Assembly: GCA_046049545.1 (NCBI GenBank)
Contig: JBJORF010000020.1
Coordinates: 1-53,796 of the forward strand
From: Romeriopsis sp046049545
Lineage (GTDB): Bacteria; Cyanobacteriota; Cyanobacteriia; Leptolyngbyales; Leptolyngbyaceae
Direction: 5' to 3'
DNA: 53,796 bases
In this document: positions 43,224 through 51,170 of the stretch, piece after piece
Position numbering within the stretch: position 1 is the first letter of the stretch
Layout: every line of letters starts with the position of its first letter
Made by a program: the position numbers and the translations under genes
The notes under the pieces: generated by a model
The model's input: the letters and a program-made list of their open reading frames with translations, nothing else
What the model was told of the DNA's origin: nothing
The model's database searches: none

Positions 43224-44216
43224 ATGAATGCTCAGTGGCTCAAGAAAAATTTATTTAACACTTGGTACAATTCGGTTTTGACGATCGTTTGTGCGCTATT
43301 GCTGAGCTGGATCGGTTGGAGTTTGGGCAACTGGGTGCTATACGGCGCAAAGTGGGCGGCGGTGACGGAAAATATTCGCTTGCTGCTCGTGGGGCGTTAT
43401 CCGGTGCAGCAGTTGTGGCGCGTTTGGGTGGGTTTAGGTTTGGTCTTATTGCAGCCGTTATTATTGGCCGCAGCAGCGATCGCACCTGCGGGGAAATGGC
43501 GCAATGGCATTCAACGGTTGAGCTGGGTGATTTTGCCGATCGCGCTGATGGCGACATTATGGTTGCTCGGCGGTGGTGCGGGATTGAAATCGGTGCGGAC
43601 GAGCCTCTGGGGTGGTTTGACCGTGACGTTGCTGGCGGCACTGAGTAGTGTCGCGTTGGCGTTTCCATTGGCGATTTTGTTGGCATTGGGACGGCAGGGA
43701 AAGTTGCCGATCGTCCGGGGAATTTGTACGGGCTATATCGAAATTGTGCGGGGGTTGCCGCTGATTGGGATTTTGTTTATGGCGCAGGTGATGTTGCCGT
43801 TGGTCTTGCCGGGACAAGTGCGGATCGATCGATTGCTGCGAGCGATCGCGGGATTGGTGTTATTCAATGCGGCTTACTTGGCGGAAAATGTGCGTGGGGG
43901 GTTGCAGGCAGTGCCCCAGGGACAGATTGAAGCGGCCCAGGCTTTGGGGCTGGGAACCATTCAAACCCTGAAATTCATCGTATTGCCCCAGGCGTTGCGG
44001 TTTGTATTGCCTGCGATCGTTGGGCAGTTTATTTCGATGTTTAAAGATACATCTTTATTGGCATTGTTTTCGCTGTTTGAACTAACGGGAATTGCCCGAT
44101 CGATTTTGGCTCAACCGGATTTTCTGGGCCGGAATGCGGAAGTGTTTTTAGTGATTGGTCTAGTTTATTGGGTTTTCTGCGCGGGGATGTCGGCGGTCAG
44201 TCGGCGGTTAGAGTAG
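43224..44216 (+). CDS. Polar amino-acid ABC transporter permease, AapM-like
   Basis: A 330-residue inner-membrane permease. The C-terminal domain has the TM-coupling segment RGGLQAVPQGQIEAAQALGLG and IVLPQALRFVLPAIVGQF. The N-terminal 130 residues are extra helices, as in AapM/NatH proteins. It forms a heterodimer with the preceding permease, and the ATPase is coded after the repeat region at 44580. I start at MNAQW (43224). Confidence 0.9.
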   Translation: MNAQWLKKNLFNTWYNSVLTIVCALLLSWIGWSLGNWVLYGAKWAAVTENIRLLLVGRYPVQQLWRVWVGLGLVLLQPLLLAAAAIAPAGKWRNGIQRLSWVILPIALMATLWLLGGGAGLKSVRTSLWGGLTVTLLAALSSVALAFPLAILLALGRQGKLPIVRGICTGYIEIVRGLPLIGILFMAQVMLPLVLPGQVRIDRLLRAIAGLVLFNAAYLAENVRGGLQAVPQGQIEAAQALGLGTIQTLKFIVLPQALRFVLPAIVGQFISMFKDTSLLALFSLFELTGIARSILAQPDFLGRNAEVFLVIGLVYWVFCAGMSAVSRRLE

Positions 44217-44385
44217 GCTTCGGCGGGGCTCAGCCCTCGGTTGTGGTGGGGGTTGTGTAGTCGGGCTTCGGCGAGGCTCAGCCCTCGGTTGTGGTGGGTT
44301 GTGTAGTCGGGCTTCGGCGTGGCTCAGCCCTCGGTTGTAGGGGGGGTAATCGGGCTTCGGCGTGGCTCAGCCCTCGGTTGTAGGG
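44217..44385 (+). repeat. Array of four GGGCTTCGGCG...CAGCCC repeats
   Basis: Four copies of a 27-29-base unit (core GGCTTCGGCG, ending GGCTCAGCCCTCGGTTG) lie at about 44217, 44262, 44308 and 44351, joined by G-rich spacers. Each can form a short GGGCT/AGCCC hairpin. They begin directly at the end of the AapM-like gene. Confidence 0.9.
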
Positions 44386-44410
44386 TGTATTTGGCCTTCA
44401 TCCTGGCCCC

Positions 44411-44508
44411 ACCGATCGCCCAGTGGGTTGAGCGTCAGTCGAAACCCACGGCCAATGTCGCAATCCCCGATCACCCAGTGGGTTGAGCAACCGCCGAAAC
44501 CCACGGCA
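44411..44508 (+). repeat. Two CCCAGTGGGTTGAGC...CGAAACCCACGGC hairpin units
   Basis: Two near-identical units (44412-44452 and 44469-44508) each with GTGGGTT and AACCCAC arms. They lie before the ATPase gene in the 363-base intergenic gap; no gene is present in this gap. Confidence 0.85.
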
Positions 44509-44579
44509 ACTACCCGAGCTGGGGCTTTGCCTGATAGGATGGGCATAGACCGGATTTTAATCCTCGCCCTACGATTATT

Positions 44580-45329
44580 ATGTCTGCCATCATTGCCCAA
44601 GACGTTCATAAGTGGTACGACATCCCGAAACAAGACGGGGGTAAGTTTCACGTCTTAAAGGGCGCTAATCTTACGGTGGAACCCGGCGAAGTGGTGGTGA
44701 TCATGGGGCCGTCGGGTTCCGGGAAATCCACGTTTATCCGCACCTTTAATGCGCTCGAACCCTATCAGCAAGGCCAAATCACGATCGATGGCGTAGCGCT
44801 GACGGAAGATTTGAGCAATATTGAAACGATTCGCCGCGAAGTCGGTATGGTGTTTCAGCAGTTCAATTTGTTTCCGCACCTGACCGTGCTGGAAAATATT
44901 ACCCTCGCGCCGATCCATGTGCGGAAGTGGACGACCGATCGGGCCAATGAGGTGGCGATGGAACTGCTCGATCGGGTCGGAATTACAGAACAAGCCCAGA
45001 AATTTCCAGGGCAATTGTCTGGGGGCCAGCAGCAGCGCGTCGCGATCGCCCGGGCTCTCGCCATGCAACCAAAAATCATGCTGTTCGATGAACCGACTTC
45101 GGCGCTGGATCCAGAAATGGTACGAGAAGTCCTCGATGCAATGAAAACCTTGGCCCGATCGGGGATGACGATGGTGACGGTGACCCATGAAGTCGGATTC
45201 GCGCGGGAAGTGGCCGATCGGATTGTCTTTATGGACGGCGGCATGGTGATCGAAACCGCGACCCCGGAGGAATTCTTCAACAATCCGCAGTCCGATCGCA
45301 CGAAGCAATTCCTAGCGCAAATTCTCTAA
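44580..45329 (+). CDS. Polar amino-acid ABC transporter ATP-binding protein
   Basis: A 249-residue ABC ATPase of the glutamine/glutamate type: Walker A GPSGSGKST, Q-loop VFQQFNLFPHLTVLENI, signature LSGGQQQR, Walker B MLFDEPTSALDPE and switch His in VTHEVGFA. It belongs with the two permeases above (AapP/BgtA-like). A 363-base repeat-rich gap separates it from them, so transcription may need its own promoter. All ATPase residues are present. Confidence 0.94.
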   Translation: MSAIIAQDVHKWYDIPKQDGGKFHVLKGANLTVEPGEVVVIMGPSGSGKSTFIRTFNALEPYQQGQITIDGVALTEDLSNIETIRREVGMVFQQFNLFPHLTVLENITLAPIHVRKWTTDRANEVAMELLDRVGITEQAQKFPGQLSGGQQQRVAIARALAMQPKIMLFDEPTSALDPEMVREVLDAMKTLARSGMTMVTVTHEVGFAREVADRIVFMDGGMVIETATPEEFFNNPQSDRTKQFLAQIL

Positions 45330-45603
45330 TCCGCTGGGACGGTCAGTTGCCAAAGTGTCACACCCCCAGAAACATTCGGTCATTGCAGCCCGTCGTGGAG
45401 TGGTTGATCAATCCTTGAAATCCCTGCGGGATAAGCGTTCTGGCGAAAAATAGATTTGCCAAAAGCGCGATCGTCTGGTTACGATGGGCAGCGTTCGGGT
45501 GAAGTTAATTTGTGGAATGACGCAGTTAGTCCTGTGTTAGTTCTGTGATTTTGCCCAAATAATCAAATATCGAACCCTGCACAATATTTAGGAGGTACGC
45601 AAG

Positions 45604-46617
45604 ATGGTATCGAATATCACTTCGCGGATGCTGAACTTATTGGGACTTTTGAGCGCAGGTGTTCTCCTGACGCAGTCCAGTTTGGTGAATGCCCAATCGG
45701 CTGCGTTGAACGCTAATTCTTCTCCTTCGACGGCAAAACCTGCCAAGCCCGCACCAGCGGTCAATCCACCGACTGGGATGACCGTTCCAGCGGAAAACCC
45801 CAGCATTCAGCCGCCGGTTGGGGCGGCGGGGCTGGATTCCTTGAAAACGCCACCGACGATCGCCCCAGCGGCAACAATTCCTGGCACTCAGCCAGAAGCC
45901 GCTAAACCTAAGACGATCGTCGATCTCGCAGCGGGTAACGAATCCTTCAAAACCCTAACAGCCGCAGTTAAAGCCGCTGGTTTAACGACCGCGCTAGCTT
46001 CGGAAGGGCCGTTCACCGTGTTTGCGCCGACGGATAAGGCGTTTGCGGCGCTGCCTGCCGGGGTTGTGGAGCAACTGCTCTTGCCGGAGAACAAGCCACT
46101 CCTGACCAAAATCCTGTCCTACCATGTGGTTTCCGGAAAGCTGCTGGCGGCGGATCTGAAGTCGGGTGAGCTGATGAGTCTGCAAGGTAGCCCGATCGCG
46201 GTGCAGATCAAAACCGCTACGGCCAAAGCAACTGAGCCAAAAGCAACTGAACCAAAAGCAACTGAACCAAAAGCAACTGAACCAAAAGCAACTGAACCAA
46301 AAGCAACTGAGCCAAAAGCAACTGAGCCAAAAGCAACGGGTAACGCGGTGATTCCCAAGGTTCCGGCGATGCCCACTGTGGCCAATCCAGTCGCTGCACC
46401 GAGCACCACGGTGTTGATTAACCAAGCCCAGGTGCAGTTGGCGGATGTGACTGCGAGCAACGGGGTGATCCACGCGATCGATCAGGTGATTCTGCCACCC
46501 GACCTGATGCAAAAGCTCCGCCAATCGGGTTCAGCCCCAACGGCTACACCGAAAGCTGCGCCCCCGAAAGCGGTGCTGCCGAAAGTTGCGCCGAAGCCTG
46601 AAATGCCTAAACCCTAA
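45604..46617 (+). CDS. Secreted fasciclin (FAS1) domain protein with KATEP repeats
   Basis: A 337-residue protein with a signal peptide (to about VNAQS), a Pro/Ala-rich segment, and a FAS1 domain (IVDLAAGNESFKTLTAAVKA, FTVFAPTDKAFAAL, ILSYHVVSGKLLA, GVIHAIDQVILP). Inside the FAS1 domain, between ALQ...VQIKTATA and VLINQAQVQL, sits an insert of eight KATEP-type pentads that is not normal for the family. A strong AGGAGG precedes ATG 45604. FAS1 domains mediate adhesion or matrix binding. The C-terminus is a basic Pro-Lys tail. Confidence 0.92.
   Translation: MVSNITSRMLNLLGLLSAGVLLTQSSLVNAQSAALNANSSPSTAKPAKPAPAVNPPTGMTVPAENPSIQPPVGAAGLDSLKTPPTIAPAATIPGTQPEAAKPKTIVDLAAGNESFKTLTAAVKAAGLTTALASEGPFTVFAPTDKAFAALPAGVVEQLLLPENKPLLTKILSYHVVSGKLLAADLKSGELMSLQGSPIAVQIKTATAKATEPKATEPKATEPKATEPKATEPKATEPKATEPKATGNAVIPKVPAMPTVANPVAAPSTTVLINQAQVQLADVTASNGVIHAIDQVILPPDLMQKLRQSGSAPTATPKAAPPKAVLPKVAPKPEMPKP
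46227..46336 (+). repeat. 15-bp tandem repeat coding KATEP
   Basis: Seven to eight copies of the 15-base unit (AAAGCAACTGAGCC with G/A variants) in tandem. They code the KATEP pentads inside the fasciclin domain and look like a slippage-prone region. Confidence 0.95.
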
Positions 46618-46664
46618 GCGTTAGCTGGGTTTACGCTGCCTCACATTGCCAACTCCATCACACC

Positions 46665-46699
46665 AAAAAGGGCTGATCGCGTTCGCGATCAGCCCTTTT
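46665..46699. terminator. Bidirectional terminator between fasciclin gene and psbN
   Basis: A perfect 16-bp inverted repeat AAAAGGGCTGATCGCG / CGCGATCAGCCCTTTT with A/T runs on both sides, between two convergent genes. Confidence 0.85.
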
Positions 46700-46728
46700 C
46701 TGCGTCGCCGCCGGGTTGCGGGAACGAC

Positions 46729-46860
46729 TTAATCTTCGTGGTCTTCGAACGGATCATTCAATTCGCTTGAAGGCGGGCCAAATGCCGTGTAGATCGCATA
46801 GCCTGTCAGTCCGACGACTGCCACGCAAAGCGAAATGTTAAGAGCCATTGCAGCTTCCAT
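46729..46860 (-). CDS. psbN: PsbN, photosystem II assembly protein
   Basis: A 43-residue single-span membrane protein too short to be listed by simple gene calling. It starts MEAAMALNISLC and has the family end GYAIYTAFGPPSSELNDPF...HED. PsbN helps build and repair photosystem II reaction centres. It lies divergently from psbH with a short (90-base) gap, the classic cyanobacterial and plastid arrangement. Confidence 0.97.
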   Translation of the reverse strand: MEAAMALNISLCVAVVGLTGYAIYTAFGPPSSELNDPFEDHED

Positions 46861-46891
46861 ATTACTGATCTATTTATGAGTGGGATTACCT

Positions 46892-46897
46892 TATAAT
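46892..46897 (+). promoter_or_regulatory. -10 box of psbH
   Basis: A perfect TATAAT about 54 bases before the psbH start, in the psbN-psbH divergent gap. No good -35 box is seen at 17 bases; some cyanobacterial promoters lack one. Confidence 0.5.
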
Positions 46898-46950
46898 GTA
46901 ACGCAGAATTAACAAGTTCTGTTGAGACTATTAAGGTAGGCGATCGACTT

Positions 46951-47148
46951 ATGGCACAGCGCACGCGGTTGGGAGATATTTTGCGCCCCTTGAATTCTGA
47001 GTACGGAAAGGTCACTCCTGGTTGGGGTACCACCGTCCTGATGGGGATTTTCATGGCACTGTTTTTGGTGTTTTTGCTGGTCATCCTGCAAATTTACAAC
47101 TCGTCCTTGATCCTTGATGGGTTTACCGTCAATTGGATGGGGAACTAG
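46951..47148 (+). CDS. psbH: PsbH, photosystem II phosphoprotein subunit
   Basis: A 65-residue photosystem II subunit with one membrane helix (VLMGIFMALFLVFLLVILQIYN) and the family start RTRLGDILRPLNSEYGKV. It stabilises the core near the QB site and CP47. It is divergent from psbN and upstream of tatA, with a terminator between. Confidence 0.97.
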   Translation: MAQRTRLGDILRPLNSEYGKVTPGWGTTVLMGIFMALFLVFLLVILQIYNSSLILDGFTVNWMGN

Positions 47149-47251
47149 GTTTGAAGGTTAACTCAACTTGGAGCTGACTGAATTGAATGGTTGGGTAAGT
47201 TGAGGCGGCGGATGCGTCGATTCAACTTTGCTCAAATGTATTTTGTGATAC

Positions 47252-47279
47252 GAAACCCGGCTCCGGTCGGGTTTTTTAT
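47252..47279 (+). terminator. Terminator after psbH
   Basis: AAACCCG / CGGGTTT with an 8-base loop, followed by TTTTTATT, about 100 bases after the psbH stop. Confidence 0.85.
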
Positions 47280-47318
47280 TAGATCGGCTAGAATGTTTGA
47301 CTCGGCGGAGGAAATGCG

Positions 47319-47627
47319 ATGAATATTTTTGGGATTGGCTTGCCGGAAATGGCGCTGATTTTTGTGTTGGCGCTGTTGGTGTTTGGGCCGAAGAAGCTGC
47401 CGGAGATTGGCAAAACCCTCGGTAAGACCGTGCGCGGCTTCCAGGATGCCTCCAAGGAGTTTGAGCAGGAATTTAAGAAGGCGGCGGAAACGATCGAGGA
47501 AGCGGTGAAGGAACCGCCGATGCAGGCGACCCTGGAACCCCCGGCCCAGATTGGGCCTGCGTCCGATATCCCCGAAGCAACGGTGGTATCGGAAACGGTG
47601 CCGGCGGAGGAAACGCCCCAGGCCTAG
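47319..47627 (+). CDS. tatA: Twin-arginine translocase subunit TatA/E
   Basis: A 102-residue protein with one N-terminal membrane helix (LPEMALIFVLALLVFGPKKLPEIG) and an amphipathic helix (FQDASKEFEQEFKKAAET), the hallmark of TatA. The Pro/Glu-rich C-tail is unstructured. TatA forms the pore through which folded Tat substrates cross the thylakoid or plasma membrane. It lies between psbH and pth. Confidence 0.94.
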   Translation: MNIFGIGLPEMALIFVLALLVFGPKKLPEIGKTLGKTVRGFQDASKEFEQEFKKAAETIEEAVKEPPMQATLEPPAQIGPASDIPEATVVSETVPAEETPQA

Positions 47628-47729
47628 ACGGGAATCGATCGTGTAGGTTGGGATTCGAGGTCAGATTCCGTTAGAATTGCTCAGAATTTGACGACGCGCG
47701 ATCGATCTGACCCTAACTAGCCTGACCCT

Positions 47730-48350
47730 ATGCCTGACTCGAAACCCGCTCCGGCCTTGATTTGTCCTCAGCTCATCGTCGGGCTGGGCAATCCCGGCCC
47801 GAAATATGACGGTACCCGCCATAACATTGGGTTTGAAGTGGTGGATGCTTTGGCGCGGGCTTGGCAAATTTCACTCACGGAGCAAAAAAAGTTTCAGGGT
47901 TACTTTGGCGAGGGGCTGGGGCCAGGGAGCACCAAAATTCGCTTGCTCAAACCCACCACCTATATGAATAACTCTGGTCAGGCGATCCGAGCCGCGATCG
48001 ACTGGTACAAAATCCCACCGCAGTCGGTGCTGGTGGTCTACGACGATATGGACTTAGCCGTGGGGCGATTGCGATTACGACTATCGGGATCCGCTGGTGG
48101 ACAAAACGGGATGAAATCGGCGATCGCCCATTTAGGCACCGACAAATTTCCGCGTTTACGCTTGGGCATTGGTAGTAAAGCGCCGGGTCGGGATGCGGTG
48201 TCGCACGTTTTAGGCGGCTTTACCCCCGGCGAGCGCAGCCTGATGAGCGAAGTTTTGGATTTGTCCGTGGGGGCGATCGGTGTTGCCATTCAGCAAGGCG
48301 TTGAGAAATCAATGAACCAGTATAACAATCGGGTCGTCGGGGCAGAGTAA
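47730..48350 (+). CDS. pth: Peptidyl-tRNA hydrolase
   Basis: Pth frees tRNA from peptidyl-tRNAs that drop off ribosomes. The 206-residue protein has LIVGLGNPGPKYDGTRHNIGF (with the catalytic His) and the family motifs LLKPTTYMNNSGQA and VVYDDMDLAVGRLRLR...GQNGMKS. A 15-residue N-terminal extension precedes the catalytic domain. The stop overlaps the ATG of the next gene (TAATG). Confidence 0.97.
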   Translation: MPDSKPAPALICPQLIVGLGNPGPKYDGTRHNIGFEVVDALARAWQISLTEQKKFQGYFGEGLGPGSTKIRLLKPTTYMNNSGQAIRAAIDWYKIPPQSVLVVYDDMDLAVGRLRLRLSGSAGGQNGMKSAIAHLGTDKFPRLRLGIGSKAPGRDAVSHVLGGFTPGERSLMSEVLDLSVGAIGVAIQQGVEKSMNQYNNRVVGAE

Positions 48351-48610
48351 TGGCAAAGCGTCTACCCAAAACCACCGCCCACGTGCGGATCACCCGTCAT
48401 TCCTGGACAACGGGGCAGATTGAAGGCGAAGTCCGTGCCAATCAATATGAATGGCAATTCTCCTGGAAATTCCGTCAAGGTGATCTGGTGGTCGAACCCT
48501 CCCTTGGACGGGCCCTGATCCGTGAGCCGTTAGGGCGGTTTTTGGAAGCCAAAGATTATCAATTAGAACCCGGCGGTGATTATTCGTTCGTGATTCGGGC
48601 CGATCTGTAA
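48350..48610 (+). CDS. Small cyanobacterial protein, probably DUF3146
   Basis: An 86-residue protein that overlaps pth by one base. The pattern AHVRITRHSWTTGQIEGEVRA, then EPSLGRALIREPLGRFLE and YQLEPGGDYSF is very regular and looks like the short cyanobacterial family DUF3146. No function is known. It seems to be translated with pth. Confidence 0.75.
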   Translation: MAKRLPKTTAHVRITRHSWTTGQIEGEVRANQYEWQFSWKFRQGDLVVEPSLGRALIREPLGRFLEAKDYQLEPGGDYSFVIRADL

Positions 48611-48613
48611 CGC

Positions 48614-48660
48614 CTCACATCCGTTCCGCGCTGCCTTGTTGCGGCTCACATCCGTTCCGC
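48614..48660 (+). repeat. 16-bp direct repeat near the end of the SRPBCC gene
   Basis: CTCACATCCGTTCCGC occurs at 48614-48629 and 48645-48660. The second copy covers the last codons of the SRPBCC gene; the first lies just outside. Confidence 0.9.
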
Positions 48661-49095
48661 CACTTGCTTCAACCGCACCAACTGCGCCTGCATGTCCGCT
48701 TGCGTCCACTTGGCCGCGAAGGTATTAAACCCAAACGCGATCAACGGATTCGGAATTGTGAACTCAAAGCGATTGATTAATCGACTGCCCCGTTCTTCCG
48801 GCAGGACCTCCCAGCGATCGCGCCCCTGAAAAAAGCCGGCAAATTCCCAGACGATCAGACCCGGCGATCGCTCAATTACTGTGCTGATTAGCACAGGTTG
48901 AATGATCGGAATTTGAATCACAAAACGGCTTTTTGCGCCAACCTCAGTTGACCAGGCTGCACCGGTTAATGCCTCACACCGAAGTGCTGGATTTAACCAA
49001 GCCTCCATCAATTTGAGTTCTGTAAAACAGCGTTCAACGGTGGTGGAATTAGCCACAATTTGAATGGAATTCTCGAAGATCTGTGGTGTTGTCAT
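48646..49095 (-). CDS. SRPBCC (START-like) family protein
   Basis: A 149-residue protein with the SRPBCC/polyketide-cyclase-like pattern: FENSIQIVANSTTVERCFTELKLMEAWLNPA, then GAKSRFVIQIP and the end NTFAAKWTQADMQAQLVRLKQ. Such proteins form a hydrophobic cavity for lipids or pigments. The ligand is unknown. It converges on the pth operon. Confidence 0.85.
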   Translation of the reverse strand: MTTPQIFENSIQIVANSTTVERCFTELKLMEAWLNPALRCEALTGAAWSTEVGAKSRFVIQIPIIQPVLISTVIERSPGLIVWEFAGFFQGRDRWEVLPEERGSRLINRFEFTIPNPLIAFGFNTFAAKWTQADMQAQLVRLKQVAERM

Positions 49096-49469
49096 GAGAT
49101 AAGTGTCGTAAAAATGTAGAGGTTTAACCTTAATTAAAAGTCGATGACAGCTTGACTGGGTCGGGCCTGATTCGGGTTGACGATTGCAAAACCAGAGAAA
49201 TATCGGTATTTTGTACGAGTAGGAAGTAAAGGTTGCCTAATCGCGTCAAATCCGCAGAATTTTACAAATGTTGCTGAATATTACTCTGTAGCTTCGCATG
49301 TAAAAAAATGCCATTAGACTGTGAGGAAAAGCAATCGTCAATCTGGCTTTGATGAATTCCAGGCATCCTGAAATTGGGTTAGCTAATTGACCTGGTTCGA
49401 TTTCAGTGATCGCGGTGGAATTGTTTGCCCCTTCAAACCCCCCGAATAACATAAAGGTTGATCACTACC
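49096..49469. promoter_or_regulatory. Intergenic region before the CmpX-like gene
   Basis: About 370 bases between divergent genes. AT-rich with several TATTTT-like stretches. No gene, tRNA or repeat could be supported; it probably carries promoters for both sides. Confidence 0.35.
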
Positions 49470-51035
49470 ATGTATAGCCTGTCGCCGTTGCCGGAGACCG
49501 TCGCGAGTCGTCTCGCGGCGTTGCCGGAAGCCCTATCCCCAGGGTACCTGTTGCTTGCGTTGGATACCAATGCGATCGTCAAGGATGGTCTGCCGATCGC
49601 ACTGCGGATTCTCGGGGCGATCTTGATTTTGATTCTCGGCTGGATTTTGTCCGGCCTGATTTCCGCCATTGTTGGTAAGCTCCTCGATCGCACCACGATC
49701 GATGAACAAATTGGACGGTTCATGTCCCGCAGTGGCAGCCGCAGCCAATTCCGCGTCGATAACATCGTTGTGATGTTGACCCGTTGGTTGGTGAAAATTC
49801 TGGCGATCGTCGCCGCCCTTGATGTCTTGCAGTTACAAGTGGTTTCCACGCCGCTGAATGCATTGCTGACTTCGGTGTTTGAGTTCTTGCCTCGGATTGC
49901 GTTGGCAGTCGGTTTGGTCGGTTTGGCCTGGCTGGCGGCAACCTTGCTCAAAGGCGCGGCGATGCAGGTGGCGGATTCCTTTGAACTGGATGCCCGCATC
50001 AATAGCGCCTCCGGTGATTCGCCGGTCGCTCTCACCGAAACCCTCGGTAATGCGCTGTACTGGTTTGTTTTTCTGTTCTTCCTACCGCTCATTTTAGGGA
50101 CTTTGGGTCTGGGTGAAGGCCCGTTGGCTCCGGTACAAAACCTGCTGACGGGACTGCTCTCCGCGATTCCCCAAATCCTCACGGCGATGTTCGTGGGCGC
50201 AGTCGGTTGGTTTATTGCCCAGATTCTGCGTAATATCGTCACGAACCTGTTGGCGGCTTCTGGCATCGATCGCTTGGGGCAGCAAGTCGGGATTAGTCGA
50301 GCGGCTACGGGGCAGTCTTTGTCTGATTTAGGTGGTTTAATCACTTACATTTTTGCCCTGGTTTGGGCGATTATCGCGGCGCTGAAAGAGTTGGATATTT
50401 CTGCGATTTCCGACCCTGCGACTTTGATGCTCAGCCAGTTTATTACCACCATTCCGCTGATTTTGGGGGCGGCAGTGATTCTCACTGTGGCTTACTTTAT
50501 CGGGAAGCTGTTGGCTGACCTAGCAGCAACACTATTGGCTGGTCTCGGGTTTGATAATGTCGTTGGCAAAATGGGCCTGACCGTTGCTGAAGGGGCGAAA
50601 AAGCCGTCCCAAATTGTCGGCACGATCGTGTTTGTCTCAACCGTATTGGTGGCATTGATTCCAGCGGTGGGGTTACTCAAACTGGAAGGACTCGAAACAC
50701 TGGTGCTAAGTCTGCTGCAAATGGCGGGTCAAGTGGCCGTGGGTGTAGCGATCTTCGGTGCGGGTCTGTTCATTGCCAACTGGGCGGCGGAGCTGATTCG
50801 CAGCAGCGGGATGCGCGAATCGAACCTGCTGGCGACCAGTGCAAAGATCGCGATCTGGATTTTCTCCGGGGCGATGGCGCTGCGGCAGATCGGTGCGGCG
50901 ACCGATATCGTCAACTTGACCTTTGGCTTGCTGTTGGGTGCCTTGGCGGTGGCCCTGGCGATCGCCTTTGGTCTGGGTGGGCGCGATGTGGCCGCTGAGC
51001 AACTGCGCGATTGGGTTAAACCGTTTAAGCGCTAG
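49470..51035 (+). CDS. CmpX-like mechanosensitive-channel-type membrane protein
   Basis: A 521-residue protein with about ten or more helices in repeated blocks of a long TM helix followed by a glycine-rich, amphipathic segment (ILGWILSGLISAIVGKLLDRT, then VGWFIAQILRNIVTNLL, VAYFIGKLLADLAATLL, GLFIANWAAELIRSS). These are the conserved TM-helix repeats (PF05552-like) of the cyanobacterial/Pseudomonas CmpX type, linked to mechanosensitive channels. The final VALAIAFGLGGRDVAAEQLRDW is typical. The start is ATG 49470; the frame is open from a TTG at 49458. Confidence 0.85.
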   Translation: MYSLSPLPETVASRLAALPEALSPGYLLLALDTNAIVKDGLPIALRILGAILILILGWILSGLISAIVGKLLDRTTIDEQIGRFMSRSGSRSQFRVDNIVVMLTRWLVKILAIVAALDVLQLQVVSTPLNALLTSVFEFLPRIALAVGLVGLAWLAATLLKGAAMQVADSFELDARINSASGDSPVALTETLGNALYWFVFLFFLPLILGTLGLGEGPLAPVQNLLTGLLSAIPQILTAMFVGAVGWFIAQILRNIVTNLLAASGIDRLGQQVGISRAATGQSLSDLGGLITYIFALVWAIIAALKELDISAISDPATLMLSQFITTIPLILGAAVILTVAYFIGKLLADLAATLLAGLGFDNVVGKMGLTVAEGAKKPSQIVGTIVFVSTVLVALIPAVGLLKLEGLETLVLSLLQMAGQVAVGVAIFGAGLFIANWAAELIRSSGMRESNLLATSAKIAIWIFSGAMALRQIGAATDIVNLTFGLLLGALAVALAIAFGLGGRDVAAEQLRDWVKPFKR

Positions 51036-51062
51036 ATCCGGCGTTTCATCTTGATTCCAAGG

Positions 51063-51093
51063 AACCCCCGGTAACCGTCAGTTACCGGGGGTT
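51063..51093 (+). terminator. Terminator after the CmpX-like gene
   Basis: A perfect 13-bp stem AACCCCCGGTAAC / GTTACCGGGGGTT with a 5-base loop, 28 bases after the stop. No T-run follows, so it may work partly as an mRNA end stabiliser. Confidence 0.65.
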
Positions 51094-51170
51094 CTGGCTG
51101 GAGGGCGGTTCTGGGGGATGATCTTTTGATAAACTAGATCGCCCCTGTTTCCGGTGTGGTGAAGCAGTTT

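Noticed and set aside
44217..44385. A possible CRISPR array (four similar repeats)
   Set aside because: The spacers are nearly identical G-rich stretches rather than unique sequences, the repeats drift, and no cas gene is present.
49246..49452. A 68-residue minus-strand frame before the CmpX-like gene
   Set aside because: No domain or ribosome-binding site, composition atypical, and it lies in the AT-rich promoter gap.
49433..50344. A 303-residue minus-strand frame over the CmpX-like gene
   Set aside because: Lies wholly opposite a clear, conserved membrane-protein gene; the residue content (Arg/Ser/Ala-rich) is typical of an antisense shadow.
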